In this document: one piece after another, positions 38,183 through 47,995 of the stretch | Position numbering within the stretch: position 1 is the stretch's first letter | Layout of the letters: each line of letters opens with the position of its first letter | From: DATDEW01 sp046590205 | Lineage (GTDB): Bacteria > Bacteroidota > Ignavibacteria > Palsa-1295 | Reading direction: 5' to 3' | NCBI GenBank assembly: GCA_046590205.1 | Contig: JBKJTT010000068.1 | Span: forward strand, 19,584 to 83,583 | DNA length: 64,000 bases | Notes under the pieces: model-generated | What the model saw: the letters and a program-made list of their open reading frames with translations, nothing else | The model's database searches: none | What the model was told of the DNA's origin: nothing | Program-made: the position numbers and the translations under genes

Positions 38183-39004
38183 ATGAAACTTCAAGCCAAA
38201 AAATCTCTCGGACAGAATTTCCTTCACGATGAAGGCATACTTCGCCGTATTGCAGATGCAGCGAAGATAGAATCAGGCGATACAGTTGCCGAGATCGGTC
38301 CCGGGCTTGGCGCATTGACAAAACAACTTCTCAAGAAAGACCTTGCTAAACTCATTGCATATGAGGTTGATGATCGAGCAATAGAGTTACTTCAAAAGGA
38401 ATTCATTGACCCTCGCTTTGAACTTCGGCATGAAGACATACTTCAAGTTAACCTGACCGAAATCTCAAATGATAGACTACGAGTAGTTGGCAACATCCCC
38501 TATTATATCACAAGTCCAATCATCTTTAAACTCATTGATGATAGACAGTATATTAGAGATGCACTTTTACTGGTTCAACTCGAAGTTGCAGAGCGACTTA
38601 CCGCCGAACCACGAACGAAAGCATACGGCATCCCGACCGTGCTCACTAATTTCTTCGGTGAAGTAACATACCTTTTTAAGGTCAAAGCCGGATCATTTAG
38701 ACCTGCTCCAAAGGTAGATTCTGCTGTTATTCATATCAACTTTGAGCGTGGGTATTTCCCGAGGAATAACCTCTCAATTCCAGAGGGTTTTGACACGAAA
38801 GACTTCCAACGCTTTATTCGTCAGGTCTTTGCTATGCGCCGCAAAACACTGCGTAACAATCTAAAGGCGTTTGCAAGTGAGGCGGGGATGGGAATGTTGG
38901 AGTCCGACACGATCCTATCAAACTATCTCGGCAAGAGAGCCGAAGAGCTGATAATCTCTGATTTCCTAAAGATATACGAAGTAATAACTCATTCGTCGGA
39001 ATGA
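38183..39004 (+). CDS. rsmA: 16S rRNA adenine(1518/1519)-N6 dimethyltransferase
   Basis: 273 residues from the ATG at 38183; the upstream in-frame Met adds residues absent from the family. Dimethylates two adenines in the 3'-terminal helix of 16S rRNA late in 30S assembly. SAM-binding motif EIGPGLGALT is at about residues 38-47, preceded by the hallmark SLGQNFL, with the catalytic NIPYYITSPI near 110. The C-terminal RNA-binding helices include FAMRRKTLRNNL. Divergent from metH across 66 bases. Confidence 0.95.
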   Translation: MKLQAKKSLGQNFLHDEGILRRIADAAKIESGDTVAEIGPGLGALTKQLLKKDLAKLIAYEVDDRAIELLQKEFIDPRFELRHEDILQVNLTEISNDRLRVVGNIPYYITSPIIFKLIDDRQYIRDALLLVQLEVAERLTAEPRTKAYGIPTVLTNFFGEVTYLFKVKAGSFRPAPKVDSAVIHINFERGYFPRNNLSIPEGFDTKDFQRFIRQVFAMRRKTLRNNLKAFASEAGMGMLESDTILSNYLGKRAEELIISDFLKIYEVITHSSE

Positions 39005-39033
39005 TAGAGTAAGCTATTCCGTTTTTTGCCGCA

Positions 39034-40017
39034 ATGACCTTCTTCCGTAGTTCCTTCGGCGCAATGACGCCGGTTGACATCGTTACTCTCGTCTTTACGT
39101 GCATTCTTGCGGTGCTCACGGCTATATTCCACTCCCGCTTAGACACCGTTGCAATATACACAAACCTAACTATTGTATGGATAGTCGTAATTGCCGCTAA
39201 TTACCTGCGTTCACGGTCATCGGCAAAGGGAGTACGCATGTTTCATGCGTTCTATATCATGCCCGTTGTTGTCTTTATCTTCAAGACAGTCGAGAAGTTG
39301 TCCTATAATATACATGGAAAAGATTTTGACACTCTCCTGATCGCAATCGATAGAGCGTTTTTTGGTGTTGACCCAACCGTCTGGCTTGCAGAGCATTTTC
39401 CTCTTTCACCGCTCGGAGTTGAGTTCTATATGCTGTGCTATTTCATGTATTATATTCTCTTCATAATTCTGACGTGGGAGCTATTCCTTCGCCGCAAGAA
39501 TCATTCCGAAGGCGGTATCCATGACAATGAACTTGAGACGTATAGATTCTCTGTAGTGTATGGCTTCTTGTTCTCGTATATCGGATACATGATACTCCCG
39601 AGTGTCGGTCCACGCTTTACACTTCATGAGTTCTCGCAATTGCCTATCGAGATGCCGGGATTGTGGATGACAGACTTCTTTCGTTATTTGATTGATTCAG
39701 GCGAGAACATAACCAAGACAATGACGAGCACGGAAGCGATGAAATACGTCACACGTGACGCATTCCCAAGTGGTCATACAATGATGGCGGTTATTACGAT
39801 GCTTCTTGCTATCAAATACAAAACACGTTCACGTTGGGTGATAAATTTTTTTGTGGTCGGGCTTATTATCTCTACAGTACTTCTTCGGTACCATTATGTA
39901 ATAGACATTGCAGCAGGGATAATATTCGCCTTAGTGGCACTCTATACAGCGCCGTATGTAACAAGGGTTTTACTCAGCTGGAACGCAAAACTAACGGGCA
40001 ACGATGATACCCGATGA
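39034..40017 (+). CDS. PAP2-superfamily membrane enzyme (PAP2_3 / AUR1-like)
   Basis: 327 residues with six or more hydrophobic spans. Phosphatase/phosphotransferase motifs are GYMILPSVGPRFTLHEF (the PAP2_3 first motif, YxxxPxxGPR), RDAFPSGHTMMA (second, catalytic His) and LLRYHYVIDIAAG (third, nucleophilic His and Asp). This arrangement resembles inositol-phosphorylceramide/sphingomyelin-synthase-like enzymes more than classic PAP2. It likely acts on a phospholipid at the inner membrane; substrate unknown. The last 27 bases overlap the convergent T9SS gene. Confidence 0.8.
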   Translation: MTFFRSSFGAMTPVDIVTLVFTCILAVLTAIFHSRLDTVAIYTNLTIVWIVVIAANYLRSRSSAKGVRMFHAFYIMPVVVFIFKTVEKLSYNIHGKDFDTLLIAIDRAFFGVDPTVWLAEHFPLSPLGVEFYMLCYFMYYILFIILTWELFLRRKNHSEGGIHDNELETYRFSVVYGFLFSYIGYMILPSVGPRFTLHEFSQLPIEMPGLWMTDFFRYLIDSGENITKTMTSTEAMKYVTRDAFPSGHTMMAVITMLLAIKYKTRSRWVINFFVVGLIISTVLLRYHYVIDIAAGIIFALVALYTAPYVTRVLLSWNAKLTGNDDTR

Positions 40018-42516
40018 TACACGCTGGCCTTGTGCGGTCAATGCGATAATATACGAGCCACTTGGTACTGACTGTGGGAGTGTGAAGTTTATATCCTGAA
40101 TTGGTCCTGAGTTAGCGAACTTCTGTGTTTGCCAAAGAGTATTCCCCAATACATCAATAATTGAAATATCTATCTGTGTTCCTTGTGAAAGTTTATGGCT
40201 TATAGAAACTACAAAATCACTGCGTATGGGGGAAGGAATGATCTTAACGATCGAAAGTGGGATCGTCTTCATATACCCATGGAGATATTCATCGCCACAG
40301 TTATCTATCCCTACAAATTCACCCGTCGTATCAAGGGCGTTGACATCCAATGGGCACGGTGAAGCACTTGTAAAGAATCCCGATAGTGCTATCTCTGTAG
40401 CATTGGTATCGGTCACATAGGTAGGTCCCTTCAAAAAACCGAGAAGTCCTTTTCCTTTCACGAGTGCCGCTCCGTTGGGATGAGTATAAATAAGCTCATC
40501 AGTCTCATTATCTATCTTATTTATCGATACATCCCAACCTGCAAGAATAGTAGATGTTGTTTTAACAGAAGATATGTCAAGTACATCGTGATCGTAGCGA
40601 AGCCGCACACGAAGCTCACGCAAGGTGTCAACAATAGCGGTTTCAAGATAAAGCTGTCCTGTTGTCGTATCACCAAGCTCGACCGAGCGGAGGATGATAG
40701 ATAATTTTGCATCTACCACACCACGAGACTCAAATATCTGAATTGTTTCCTGCCCAGCTCCTCGACGGTTCGGTAAATACGCGAAGTCAAGTTCACTCTC
40801 AGTACTCGTCGCTCGGAGTGTTGTTTGTGGCGATGTTGTCGATACATCAAAGACTACACTAAGTAGTTCTCCACTTACTGAAATGGGGGTCGGAGATTTT
40901 ATCGTAAGCCGAATCGTATCAGGCGATAAATTATCTATCGTTGAAATTCCTACAATAGATGGTGATGGTGTAATCGTTACAGGTGTCATCAACCGTCCAT
41001 CGTACGTGAACGTTAAGCGCAGTTGATACACGTTCTCCGATGGTAATATCGGCTCGGCAAGTGAAATCGATGAACTGAACGTCCGACAAGTCTTTGCAGA
41101 ATCTGATACAATGACAAGTGAACGTGTGATCGGACGCGGAAGTGGCGGCGCGATTCCCGTCATTGTGCTCAAGTATGCCTCGGCAGCATCAAATCCGCTC
41201 ATCATTGCATAGACAGGTACAGGCGATGTGATACGGTGTTCACCCGAAACAATAGCAGCGATAAGAACAGAAAATGAAGAGTTTGGGATAGGGACTCTTG
41301 TAGGGAAACGAGTTATCGGGTCAGTATCAATGAAGATGCGATCCGAGTCAGCTGTTGAGTAAATAAGTGATACATAGTTTATTACAAAACCAACGGGAAA
41401 ACTCGGAGCGAGCCAAAGCAATGTATCTCCCCATGCTCGCTGCGGCAATACAGGTGCAATTGATGGATCACTGTAATAGTAATTATCTGACCCTGCTGTG
41501 AGTTCATGGCAGATCGCTGGGGCACTCACTAAGAACATATCAGGATTATTGTGAGGAACTACGAGTCGTCCGGTCGTCGTCTGATAGAGAACTCCGCTCG
41601 TACTTAGGACAAAGAATTGTTGGGTTGGACTCGTGAAAATAAGTCGGCTATCATGCTGTGGGTCTGATGGCGGAGTAGAATAAAAAACCGTATCAATTAC
41701 CAGTGCAGTCGGAAGCAAATGATCAACAAGAGGGTTACATGATTGTTGTGCAAGCGGAACATACGAACAGGTAGATGCCATCATAACGCTTACTGGCTTC
41801 GTCGATTGCACTTGAGAGTTCGAGAGCGAGGAGTTTACCGGCAGCGAAAAAATATCTGCCTTGAGTATAAATGTCTCCCCTCTGTTGAGTCTTACATTTA
41901 TCGGAAGATCAGCATCATACCCACCTATACATTTTACTTTTGGAATGATCGTTACGTCAGTACCATCCTCGTTAGCAATAACGAGTATCTGATTACGATT
42001 ATCTTCATAGTAATTTACATAATCTGAAGTATCATTAAAAAGCCCCCAACCAGTCGCCAAATAATCTGTGCCAAGAACATCATCCGGAAATATCTGTGAT
42101 GATTCACTTGCTGCCGGATTAAGGATGTAATATGTAAGATTGATTGGTTGGGTAGTCCGAACAAGAATGCCTTTATTCGTTTTACCGAGATCATAGAGGT
42201 GCATCAACGAATGAGGCAGGTCAACTTGTGAGGCACGGTTCGCCGAAAAAGAAAAATTGATCTCCACTCCGGACGGAGAATAGACTACTCCATCACCATC
42301 ATGTGGACTCATTATTATTAGAGCTAACCGAGAGCGTACAAACTCTGAAGAAACCCTATCTGCTCCTTCTGGGATTGCAAACGTGAATGATGTGCCTGCC
42401 GTCTTTAGACCTTGTGAATCAGCAGAAACGACTCCCAAAAGGAGCAGGAAGAAGCTAAAGAGTATGCGTTGGTGTCGTGGCACTCGTGTTTTTAAAAAAA
42501 AGGGAGATATACCCAT
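39991..42516 (-). CDS. Secreted IgGFc-binding-like protein with T9SS sorting domain
   Basis: 841 residues. An N-terminal signal (ILFSFFLLLLGVVSADSQ) lies after about 16 basic residues. The region to about residue 440 has the IgGFc-binding N-terminal pattern common in large Bacteroidota surface proteins (GILVRTTQPINLTYYI, VIANEDGTDVTIIP, LNRGETFILKA, VQSTKPVSVMMASTC). Cohesin-like beta regions follow (LRVRLRYDHDVLDISSV). The T9SS domain is VKIIPSPIRSDFVVSISHKL...PSGSYIIALTAQG. No catalytic site seen; probably adhesive. Its 3' end overlaps the PAP2 gene. Confidence 0.8.
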   Translation of the reverse strand: MGISPFFLKTRVPRHQRILFSFFLLLLGVVSADSQGLKTAGTSFTFAIPEGADRVSSEFVRSRLALIIMSPHDGDGVVYSPSGVEINFSFSANRASQVDLPHSLMHLYDLGKTNKGILVRTTQPINLTYYILNPAASESSQIFPDDVLGTDYLATGWGLFNDTSDYVNYYEDNRNQILVIANEDGTDVTIIPKVKCIGGYDADLPINVRLNRGETFILKADIFSLPVNSSLSNSQVQSTKPVSVMMASTCSYVPLAQQSCNPLVDHLLPTALVIDTVFYSTPPSDPQHDSRLIFTSPTQQFFVLSTSGVLYQTTTGRLVVPHNNPDMFLVSAPAICHELTAGSDNYYYSDPSIAPVLPQRAWGDTLLWLAPSFPVGFVINYVSLIYSTADSDRIFIDTDPITRFPTRVPIPNSSFSVLIAAIVSGEHRITSPVPVYAMMSGFDAAEAYLSTMTGIAPPLPRPITRSLVIVSDSAKTCRTFSSSISLAEPILPSENVYQLRLTFTYDGRLMTPVTITPSPSIVGISTIDNLSPDTIRLTIKSPTPISVSGELLSVVFDVSTTSPQTTLRATSTESELDFAYLPNRRGAGQETIQIFESRGVVDAKLSIILRSVELGDTTTGQLYLETAIVDTLRELRVRLRYDHDVLDISSVKTTSTILAGWDVSINKIDNETDELIYTHPNGAALVKGKGLLGFLKGPTYVTDTNATEIALSGFFTSASPCPLDVNALDTTGEFVGIDNCGDEYLHGYMKTIPLSIVKIIPSPIRSDFVVSISHKLSQGTQIDISIIDVLGNTLWQTQKFANSGPIQDINFTLPQSVPSGSYIIALTAQGQRVSSGIIVAR

Positions 42517-42562
42517 ATTTTTAACGACACGGCACCAAAGAGTTGTTCCCTTGGAAAAACAG

Positions 42563-43864
42563 TTAGTTCTTCAATGCCTTTTGTCCAATGTCATTTCGGT
42601 AATATGCACCGTCAAAGCTGATAAGCCCGAGAGCACGATACGCAGCACCGATGGTCTCTTTTATTTCGTTTCCAAAACCAACTGCAGTGACAGAAAGCAC
42701 TCTTCCTCCGGACGTAACAATCTTCCCGTGCTCATCAGTCTTTGTTGCGGCGTGAAAGACAGCAACGCCTTCGTCAATTTCTTTCTTTGGGTTGAAATGG
42801 TCAAGACCTTCTATGACCTTTCCCGTCTCGTACTGTTCAGGATACCCCTGGGATGACATAACAACGGTTACTGCACATGCCTCAAAACTCTTGACGGGCA
42901 TTTTCTCTTTAAGCTTCCCTGTCGCACATGCAAGTAGTAATTCTGCAAAGTCACCTTCGATAAGCGGGATGATAACTTGTGCTTCAGGGTCACCGAAGCG
43001 GACATTGAACTCAACAACTCTCGCCCTGCTATTCTTTATCATCACACCGCAATAGAGAACACCTCGATAGGTACGACTTTCTTCGCGAAGTCCTCGGAGC
43101 ACCGGCTCAATGATCTCACGCTTGATCTGCTCCATGATCTCATCGGTAACGATCTTCGCAGGAGCGTATGCACCCATACCACCTGTATTTTTTCCGCGAT
43201 CACCATCGTAGATACGTTTATGATCTTGCGCCGTGGCGAGAACGTCATAATCAATCCCATCAGTGATAGCAAATACCGATGCCTCTTCGCCTTCCATAAA
43301 TTCTTCGATGACTATACGTGCACCGGCTTCGCCGAAAATGCGGCGGCCGAATATCTCATCCATCGTGTGAAGTGCTTCGGCTTCGGTCTCGACGATAATG
43401 ACACCTTTTCCTGCGGCTAAACCATCTGCTTTGATGACGGCAGGATAGTTGAGGTGGCGTAAGAAGGCACGAGCTTCAAGCTGCTCGCCTGGGGTGAAGA
43501 CTGCGAAGCGAGCCGTCGGGACACCGTGACGGTGCATAAAATCTTTTGAGAATGCTTTTGATGCTTCCAGCAATGCAGCAGAGCGGTGCGGACCGAAGGC
43601 AGGGATGCGTTCAGTTTCAAGCGCATCAGCAATTCCAACTGCAAGCGGACCTTCAGGACCGATAACGACAAGGTCAATACGCTCACGAAGACAAAAACCA
43701 ACAACAGCTTTTTCATCGGTTGGTACAAGGCCGACACATTCGGCTACCTGTGCAATGCCGGCATTACCAGGTGCACAAAAAATCTGACTTACGACAGGTG
43801 ATTGCTTGAGCTTCCAACAAATAACATGCTCGCGTGCGCCGGAGCCGAGTACCAATATTCTCAT
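42563..43864 (-). CDS. purD: Phosphoribosylamine-glycine ligase
   Basis: 433 residues, second step of de novo purine synthesis (ATP-dependent joining of phosphoribosylamine and glycine). The N-terminus MRILVLGSGAREHVICWKL is diagnostic, with GPEGPLAVGIAD. ATP-grasp features are VIKADGLAAGKGVIIVE, EEFMEGEEASVFAITDG, HKRIYDGDRGKNTGGMGAYAPA and VEFNVRFGDPEAQVI. Length is normal. It has its own well-formed promoter (43889-43919), a short leader, and no other pur genes nearby. Confidence 0.96.
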   Translation of the reverse strand: MRILVLGSGAREHVICWKLKQSPVVSQIFCAPGNAGIAQVAECVGLVPTDEKAVVGFCLRERIDLVVIGPEGPLAVGIADALETERIPAFGPHRSAALLEASKAFSKDFMHRHGVPTARFAVFTPGEQLEARAFLRHLNYPAVIKADGLAAGKGVIIVETEAEALHTMDEIFGRRIFGEAGARIVIEEFMEGEEASVFAITDGIDYDVLATAQDHKRIYDGDRGKNTGGMGAYAPAKIVTDEIMEQIKREIIEPVLRGLREESRTYRGVLYCGVMIKNSRARVVEFNVRFGDPEAQVIIPLIEGDFAELLLACATGKLKEKMPVKSFEACAVTVVMSSQGYPEQYETGKVIEGLDHFNPKKEIDEGVAVFHAATKTDEHGKIVTSGGRVLSVTAVGFGNEIKETIGAAYRALGLISFDGAYYRNDIGQKALKN

Positions 43865-43888
43865 TCAGGATTTACAACTAATTATATG

Positions 43889-43919
43889 CAAAAATACGAC
43901 TGCTGGTGACATCAGCAAA
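43889..43919 (-). promoter_or_regulatory. Bacteroidota-type promoter of purD
   Basis: Read on the minus strand: TTTG (43919-43916), 19-base spacer, TATTTTTG (43896-43889). This fits the primary-sigma consensus TTTG-N19-TAnnTTTG of Bacteroidota. The predicted start lies about 18 bases before the purD ATG. Confidence 0.7.
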
Positions 43920-43946
43920 CAGGTTATGATATTTGGAGCAGAATCA

Positions 43947-44888
43947 TCACACCCCATCGTCTTCAAACCGCGACAGCGATTGAAGTTCGAGGAATCGCTC
44001 ATAGATAGCTCCTGTCTCTAAATTCTCTATTGCCTCGGTCGAGAACTTCGTGCAGCAATAGCTTGCGAGTGCAGTACCGTATATAACTGCACGTTTGACA
44101 TCATCATACGCAACCGAATCACGCTTCGATAAATATCCCATGAAGCCACCCATAAATGTATCACCTGCACCCGTCGGGTCATATATCTCTTCAAGGGGAT
44201 AGCTCGGTGCAGAGAAGAAGTGCTCGTTATAGAATAACAATGCACCATGCTCTCCCTTTTTAATGATGACGATACTCGGACCGTCACTGGAGAGCATCTC
44301 CTGAAGCTTTCTACCGCTGTGAATAAGACTTGGCGATTCGACAAGCAAACGTGCTTCGCTATCATTGAGCACTAATGCATTGCTCTTTGAGAGTGTAAGT
44401 TCAAGATCTGCGCGTGCCCCTGTTATCCAGAAGTTCATCGTATCACAAATAATAAGCTTCGGCTTTTTAGTGAGCTGTGTGATAACGTCATGCTGCAAGC
44501 TCGGAGCTACATTCCCAAGCACCAGAAAATCAGGAGCAGTGATATGTGCAGGTACTTTCGGCTTGAAATCAGCAAGCACATTGAGATCAGTAACAAGCGT
44601 ATCGCGGGTATTCATATCATAATGATACTTGCCTGCCCAAAAGAAGGTCTTCCCGCCTTTGACAACCTCTACCCCTGAAATATCAAACTTCTTAGATTTG
44701 AGGAGATTCCACCCATGCTCGGGAAAATCTTCGCCTACTACACCAACGAGGGATATCTGTTCACCCGGCACAAAGTAGCTTGCCGAAAGAGCGATATAGG
44801 TTGCGCTGCCGCCAAGAGCATTTTCTTTTTTGGCGAATGGCGTTTCGAGCGAATCAATAGCGAGAGTACCGACTATTAGTAAAGACAT
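43947..44888 (-). CDS. PfkB-family sugar/nucleoside kinase
   Basis: 313 residues, ribokinase fold. The N-terminal glycine motif is ENALGGSATYIALSAS and the C-terminal PfkB signature is YDPTGAGDTFMGGFMGY, whose Asp is the catalytic base. Phosphorylates a sugar or nucleoside; substrate not predictable from sequence. Single gene, divergent from the small membrane protein gene. Confidence 0.88.
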   Translation of the reverse strand: MSLLIVGTLAIDSLETPFAKKENALGGSATYIALSASYFVPGEQISLVGVVGEDFPEHGWNLLKSKKFDISGVEVVKGGKTFFWAGKYHYDMNTRDTLVTDLNVLADFKPKVPAHITAPDFLVLGNVAPSLQHDVITQLTKKPKLIICDTMNFWITGARADLELTLSKSNALVLNDSEARLLVESPSLIHSGRKLQEMLSSDGPSIVIIKKGEHGALLFYNEHFFSAPSYPLEEIYDPTGAGDTFMGGFMGYLSKRDSVAYDDVKRAVIYGTALASYCCTKFSTEAIENLETGAIYERFLELQSLSRFEDDGV

Positions 44889-44981
44889 AGAGTTTTCTTA
44901 TGTAAAAGCGAAAAGGCAACAACGTCAGTGCTATGGTGGTTCAGTGGTGAAACAATTCAAATAGTGTGTCGTAGATATATT

Positions 44982-45122
44982 ATGTCATATTTACTCCTTG
45001 AATTTCTTGATTCTGCCACAGCCGTATTATTGTTGCCGAACCGGAAAACACCCTCCGTTTGGGCAACAGCATTTGTACTTGTATTCCTTGCTGGTATACT
45101 CGTTATCGTAGCCGCCAACTGA
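44982..45122 (+). CDS. Possible small one-span membrane protein
   Basis: 46 residues from the ATG at 44982 (MSYLLLEFLDSATAVLLLPNRK, then a hydrophobic span AFVLVFLAGILVIVAAN). It ends 31 bases before a HicB-like gene on the same strand. No family known. A membrane-peptide composition this regular is unlikely by chance, but the evidence is otherwise thin. Confidence 0.4.
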   Translation: MSYLLLEFLDSATAVLLLPNRKTPSVWATAFVLVFLAGILVIVAAN

Positions 45123-45153
45123 ACAGTCCTTCCTAAATGAGTGTTTACCATGT

Positions 45154-45357
45154 ATGCAGATTGGTAACGAAAACTACGAGATTCTAGTAAAGCGCGAAGG
45201 TGAAACGGGTTACTCCGCTTTTTGTCCGGAGCTTGAGCTTATTGTACGCGGGACAGCGCATGTGCAAGTTGAAGAAAAGATGAAACTGCTCATCCAAGAG
45301 CATGTTGCAAAAAAAAATGCTGAAGCCGCGGCTTCCAACGGCGTTTCAAAGAACTAA
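45154..45357 (+). CDS. HicB-like (UPF0150) small protein, orphan
   Basis: 67 residues: YEILVKREGETGYSAFCPELELIVRGTAHVQVEEKMKLLIQEHV. This fits the UPF0150/HicB partial RNase-H-like fold (GYSAFCPEL is the family's most typical strand). No HicA-like toxin gene sits beside it; the gene ends 18 bases before priA and probably shares its transcript. The C-terminal Ala/Lys tail is low complexity. Confidence 0.65.
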   Translation: MQIGNENYEILVKREGETGYSAFCPELELIVRGTAHVQVEEKMKLLIQEHVAKKNAEAAASNGVSKN

Positions 45358-45375
45358 GCTTTTTCCCCTGACGCT

Positions 45376-47931
45376 ATGGCACAGAGCAACGACAGGTATG
45401 CAGTTGTAGCTCTTCCACTCCCTTTCAAATTCCATTCAGGCGGCTTTGAAGGGCTGACCTATTCTATCCCAGCCGAACTTCGAGACAGTGTCACAGTCGG
45501 TGTACGTGTTCTTGTACCGCTCGGCAAGCGGCTTACAACTGGGGTACTCGTTGATATTACATCTGAAGCTCCAAAAGATATACGACTCAAGCCAATCACA
45601 GACGTTCTCGATGCCACTCCTGTTTTTGACAAGTCATTTCTTGAATGGACAAAATGGATTGCCTCATATTACTTAGCATCATGGGGTGAAGTACTTGAGA
45701 CTGCCCTGCCCGAAGGTCTGCGACCTGCAACAAAGAGTAAAATATCGGTTATCACAAAACCAAGTGCCGAAGAACTTGCAGTGATGCGTAATTCTGCTCC
45801 GCGAAGAGCAGAATTACTTGCTACTATCGCAGGATACGAGAACGGTGTTTATCTTGCCCATCTTGAAAAAAGACATAAGTTCAAGGGACTGTATTCACAA
45901 GTCTTTGCGCTTGAACAAGACGGATTTATCAAGATAGAACTGCCCTTCACAGGCATCACAAAACCGAAGAAGCAGAAAGTCGTTCTGCTCTCTGATGAAC
46001 TTGCAAATGACACTACGGCATTCAGCGCAGCCCTCATAGAAGTCGAGCGTGCAAAGAAGCAAGTACAAGTCCTCTTGAAACTTCTCCAGCAGAAACAACT
46101 TCATCCGAACGAACCGCTTCCGCAATCACTGCTTGAAAGACAAACGGATGTAACAAGTGCTGTGATAAACAAACTAGAAGAGCGTGGCTTTGTAAAATTT
46201 GAGAGTCGAGAAATCATACCTGTTATTCATGAACTTCCTCTCTCGAATGAGGAAGATGATATAAAGAACATCTCTCTTACTGACGAACAGCAGATAGCGA
46301 TAACGACGATCTCTGATTCTATCTCAAAAAAAGAGCCGGCAACATATCTTCTTCATGGAGTAACAGGTTCAGGCAAGACGGAAGTCTATATTGCTCTTGC
46401 ACGCAAAGTGCTAGATGAGGGGGGAAGTGTACTTGTGCTTGTGCCGGAGATATCTTTGACACCGCAGCTTATCGATAGATTCAAAAAGCGTCTAAGCTCC
46501 GACCGTAACATCCCCGTTGCCGTTCTGCACTCGCGAATGTCGCTTGCCGATAGGTACCGTTCATGGAAGATGCTTGCATCAGGCGAAGCGCGGATCGCAA
46601 TCGGGGCGCGTAGCGCGGTATTCGCTCCACTCAAAGACTTGCGACTTATTGTCGTTGACGAAGAACATGAAGTAACATTCAAGCAATACGACTCGAACCC
46701 GAGATATAATGCCCGCGATGCTGCTATCATGCGAGCACATCTGCTCGGTGCAACAGCCGTTCTTGGTAGTGCAACCCCTTCGCTTGAGAGTTACTATAAT
46801 GCTGAACAAGGGAAATATCATTTACTCAAGCTTACTAAACGAGCACAAGAAGCGCGGTTGCCGAAAGTTGAGATCGTTGATATGCGCACCGCTCCAAGAC
46901 GCAAAGAGCAGATGGCGGGGATGTCGCATCTCTCCGATAAGCTCATCGTAGATATGCAAGCGCGGATTGCGAATAAAGAAGGCATTGTTCTTTTACAGAA
47001 CCGTCGCGGCTTCTCGACGTACATAGGTTGCTCAAGCTGCGGAGAGGTCATCATGTGTCCGAACTGTTCGGTAACGCTTACCTATCATACGATAGGGAAA
47101 CGCTTGCATTGCCATTACTGCGGATTCCAAAACCATAAACCTAAGACCTGCCCGAAATGCAGTAGCCAGAAACTCTACGAAGGTGGTGTCGGTACACAAC
47201 GAGTGGAGGATGAACTCCTGCAAGAATTACCGGATACAAAAGTCATCCGAATGGATCTTGACACGACGGCACGCAAAGGCGCATACGAAAAGATACTCGG
47301 AGCGTTCGGTAAAGGCGAAGCGGATATTCTTCTGGGCACACAGATGGTGGCAAAGGGGCTTGACTTTCCTCGTGTAACGCTCGTCGGTGTTATCAGTGCA
47401 GATACTTCGCTTACATTACCTGACTTCCGTTCGAGCGAACGGACATTCCAGCTTCTCACGCAAGTATCCGGCAGGGCGGGGCGAAAGGATTTGGAAGGCG
47501 AAGTCATTGTCCAGACCATGCAGCCCGAACATGAGGCGATACTCCTGGCCAAAGAACATAACTACGAAGGATTTTATAAATATGAATTGCCTTTGCGCAA
47601 AGAACTTCGCTACCCGCCATTCTCACGGCTTATACTTATTGAGTTCAAAGGTAAATCGGAGCAGTCAGTTCGAGAACGAGCTTTTGCATTTGCGACATTG
47701 TTCCCTACCACTGCATCATACTATGAACGCCTCGGACCATCAGAGCCGGTCTTGAAGAAACTTCGAGGAGAGTATCGTTGGCATATTCTTATTAAGAACT
47801 ATCGCGATAAAGATGCCTCCGGGGAAAAGATGCGACGGATAATCGCGGGTGCGTTAGAACAGTATCAAACCAAGTATGCGACGAGTGCTGTAAAAGTAAC
47901 GGTAGATGTCGATGTGCAAGGAGTCCTTTAA
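45376..47931 (+). CDS. priA: Primosomal protein N' (replication-restart helicase)
   Basis: 851 residues; 3'-5' superfamily 2 helicase that reloads the replisome at collapsed forks. The N-terminal fork-binding domain reaches about residue 115. Walker A GVTGSGKT is at 328-335 and the DEEH box is in IVVDEEHEVTFKQYDSNPRYN. Between the helicase lobes are eight zinc-binding cysteines (CSSC, CPNC, CHYC, CPKC). The C-terminal lobe has LLGTQMVAKGLDFP and QVSGRAGR. Length is typical for Bacteroidota. Confidence 0.96.
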   Translation: MAQSNDRYAVVALPLPFKFHSGGFEGLTYSIPAELRDSVTVGVRVLVPLGKRLTTGVLVDITSEAPKDIRLKPITDVLDATPVFDKSFLEWTKWIASYYLASWGEVLETALPEGLRPATKSKISVITKPSAEELAVMRNSAPRRAELLATIAGYENGVYLAHLEKRHKFKGLYSQVFALEQDGFIKIELPFTGITKPKKQKVVLLSDELANDTTAFSAALIEVERAKKQVQVLLKLLQQKQLHPNEPLPQSLLERQTDVTSAVINKLEERGFVKFESREIIPVIHELPLSNEEDDIKNISLTDEQQIAITTISDSISKKEPATYLLHGVTGSGKTEVYIALARKVLDEGGSVLVLVPEISLTPQLIDRFKKRLSSDRNIPVAVLHSRMSLADRYRSWKMLASGEARIAIGARSAVFAPLKDLRLIVVDEEHEVTFKQYDSNPRYNARDAAIMRAHLLGATAVLGSATPSLESYYNAEQGKYHLLKLTKRAQEARLPKVEIVDMRTAPRRKEQMAGMSHLSDKLIVDMQARIANKEGIVLLQNRRGFSTYIGCSSCGEVIMCPNCSVTLTYHTIGKRLHCHYCGFQNHKPKTCPKCSSQKLYEGGVGTQRVEDELLQELPDTKVIRMDLDTTARKGAYEKILGAFGKGEADILLGTQMVAKGLDFPRVTLVGVISADTSLTLPDFRSSERTFQLLTQVSGRAGRKDLEGEVIVQTMQPEHEAILLAKEHNYEGFYKYELPLRKELRYPPFSRLILIEFKGKSEQSVRERAFAFATLFPTTASYYERLGPSEPVLKKLRGEYRWHILIKNYRDKDASGEKMRRIIAGALEQYQTKYATSAVKVTVDVDVQGVL

Positions 47932-47937
47932 AATCTT

Positions 47938-47983
47938 AAAACCCGCAACGAAGTAGATTATTCCACTCTGTTGCGGGCTTTAA
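47938..47983 (+). terminator. Hairpin terminator after priA
   Basis: CCCGCAAC (47942-47949) pairs with GTTGCGGG (47970-47977) across a 20-base loop, followed by CTTTAAGG. Confidence 0.5.
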
Positions 47984-47995
47984 GGAGGCTTCGGT

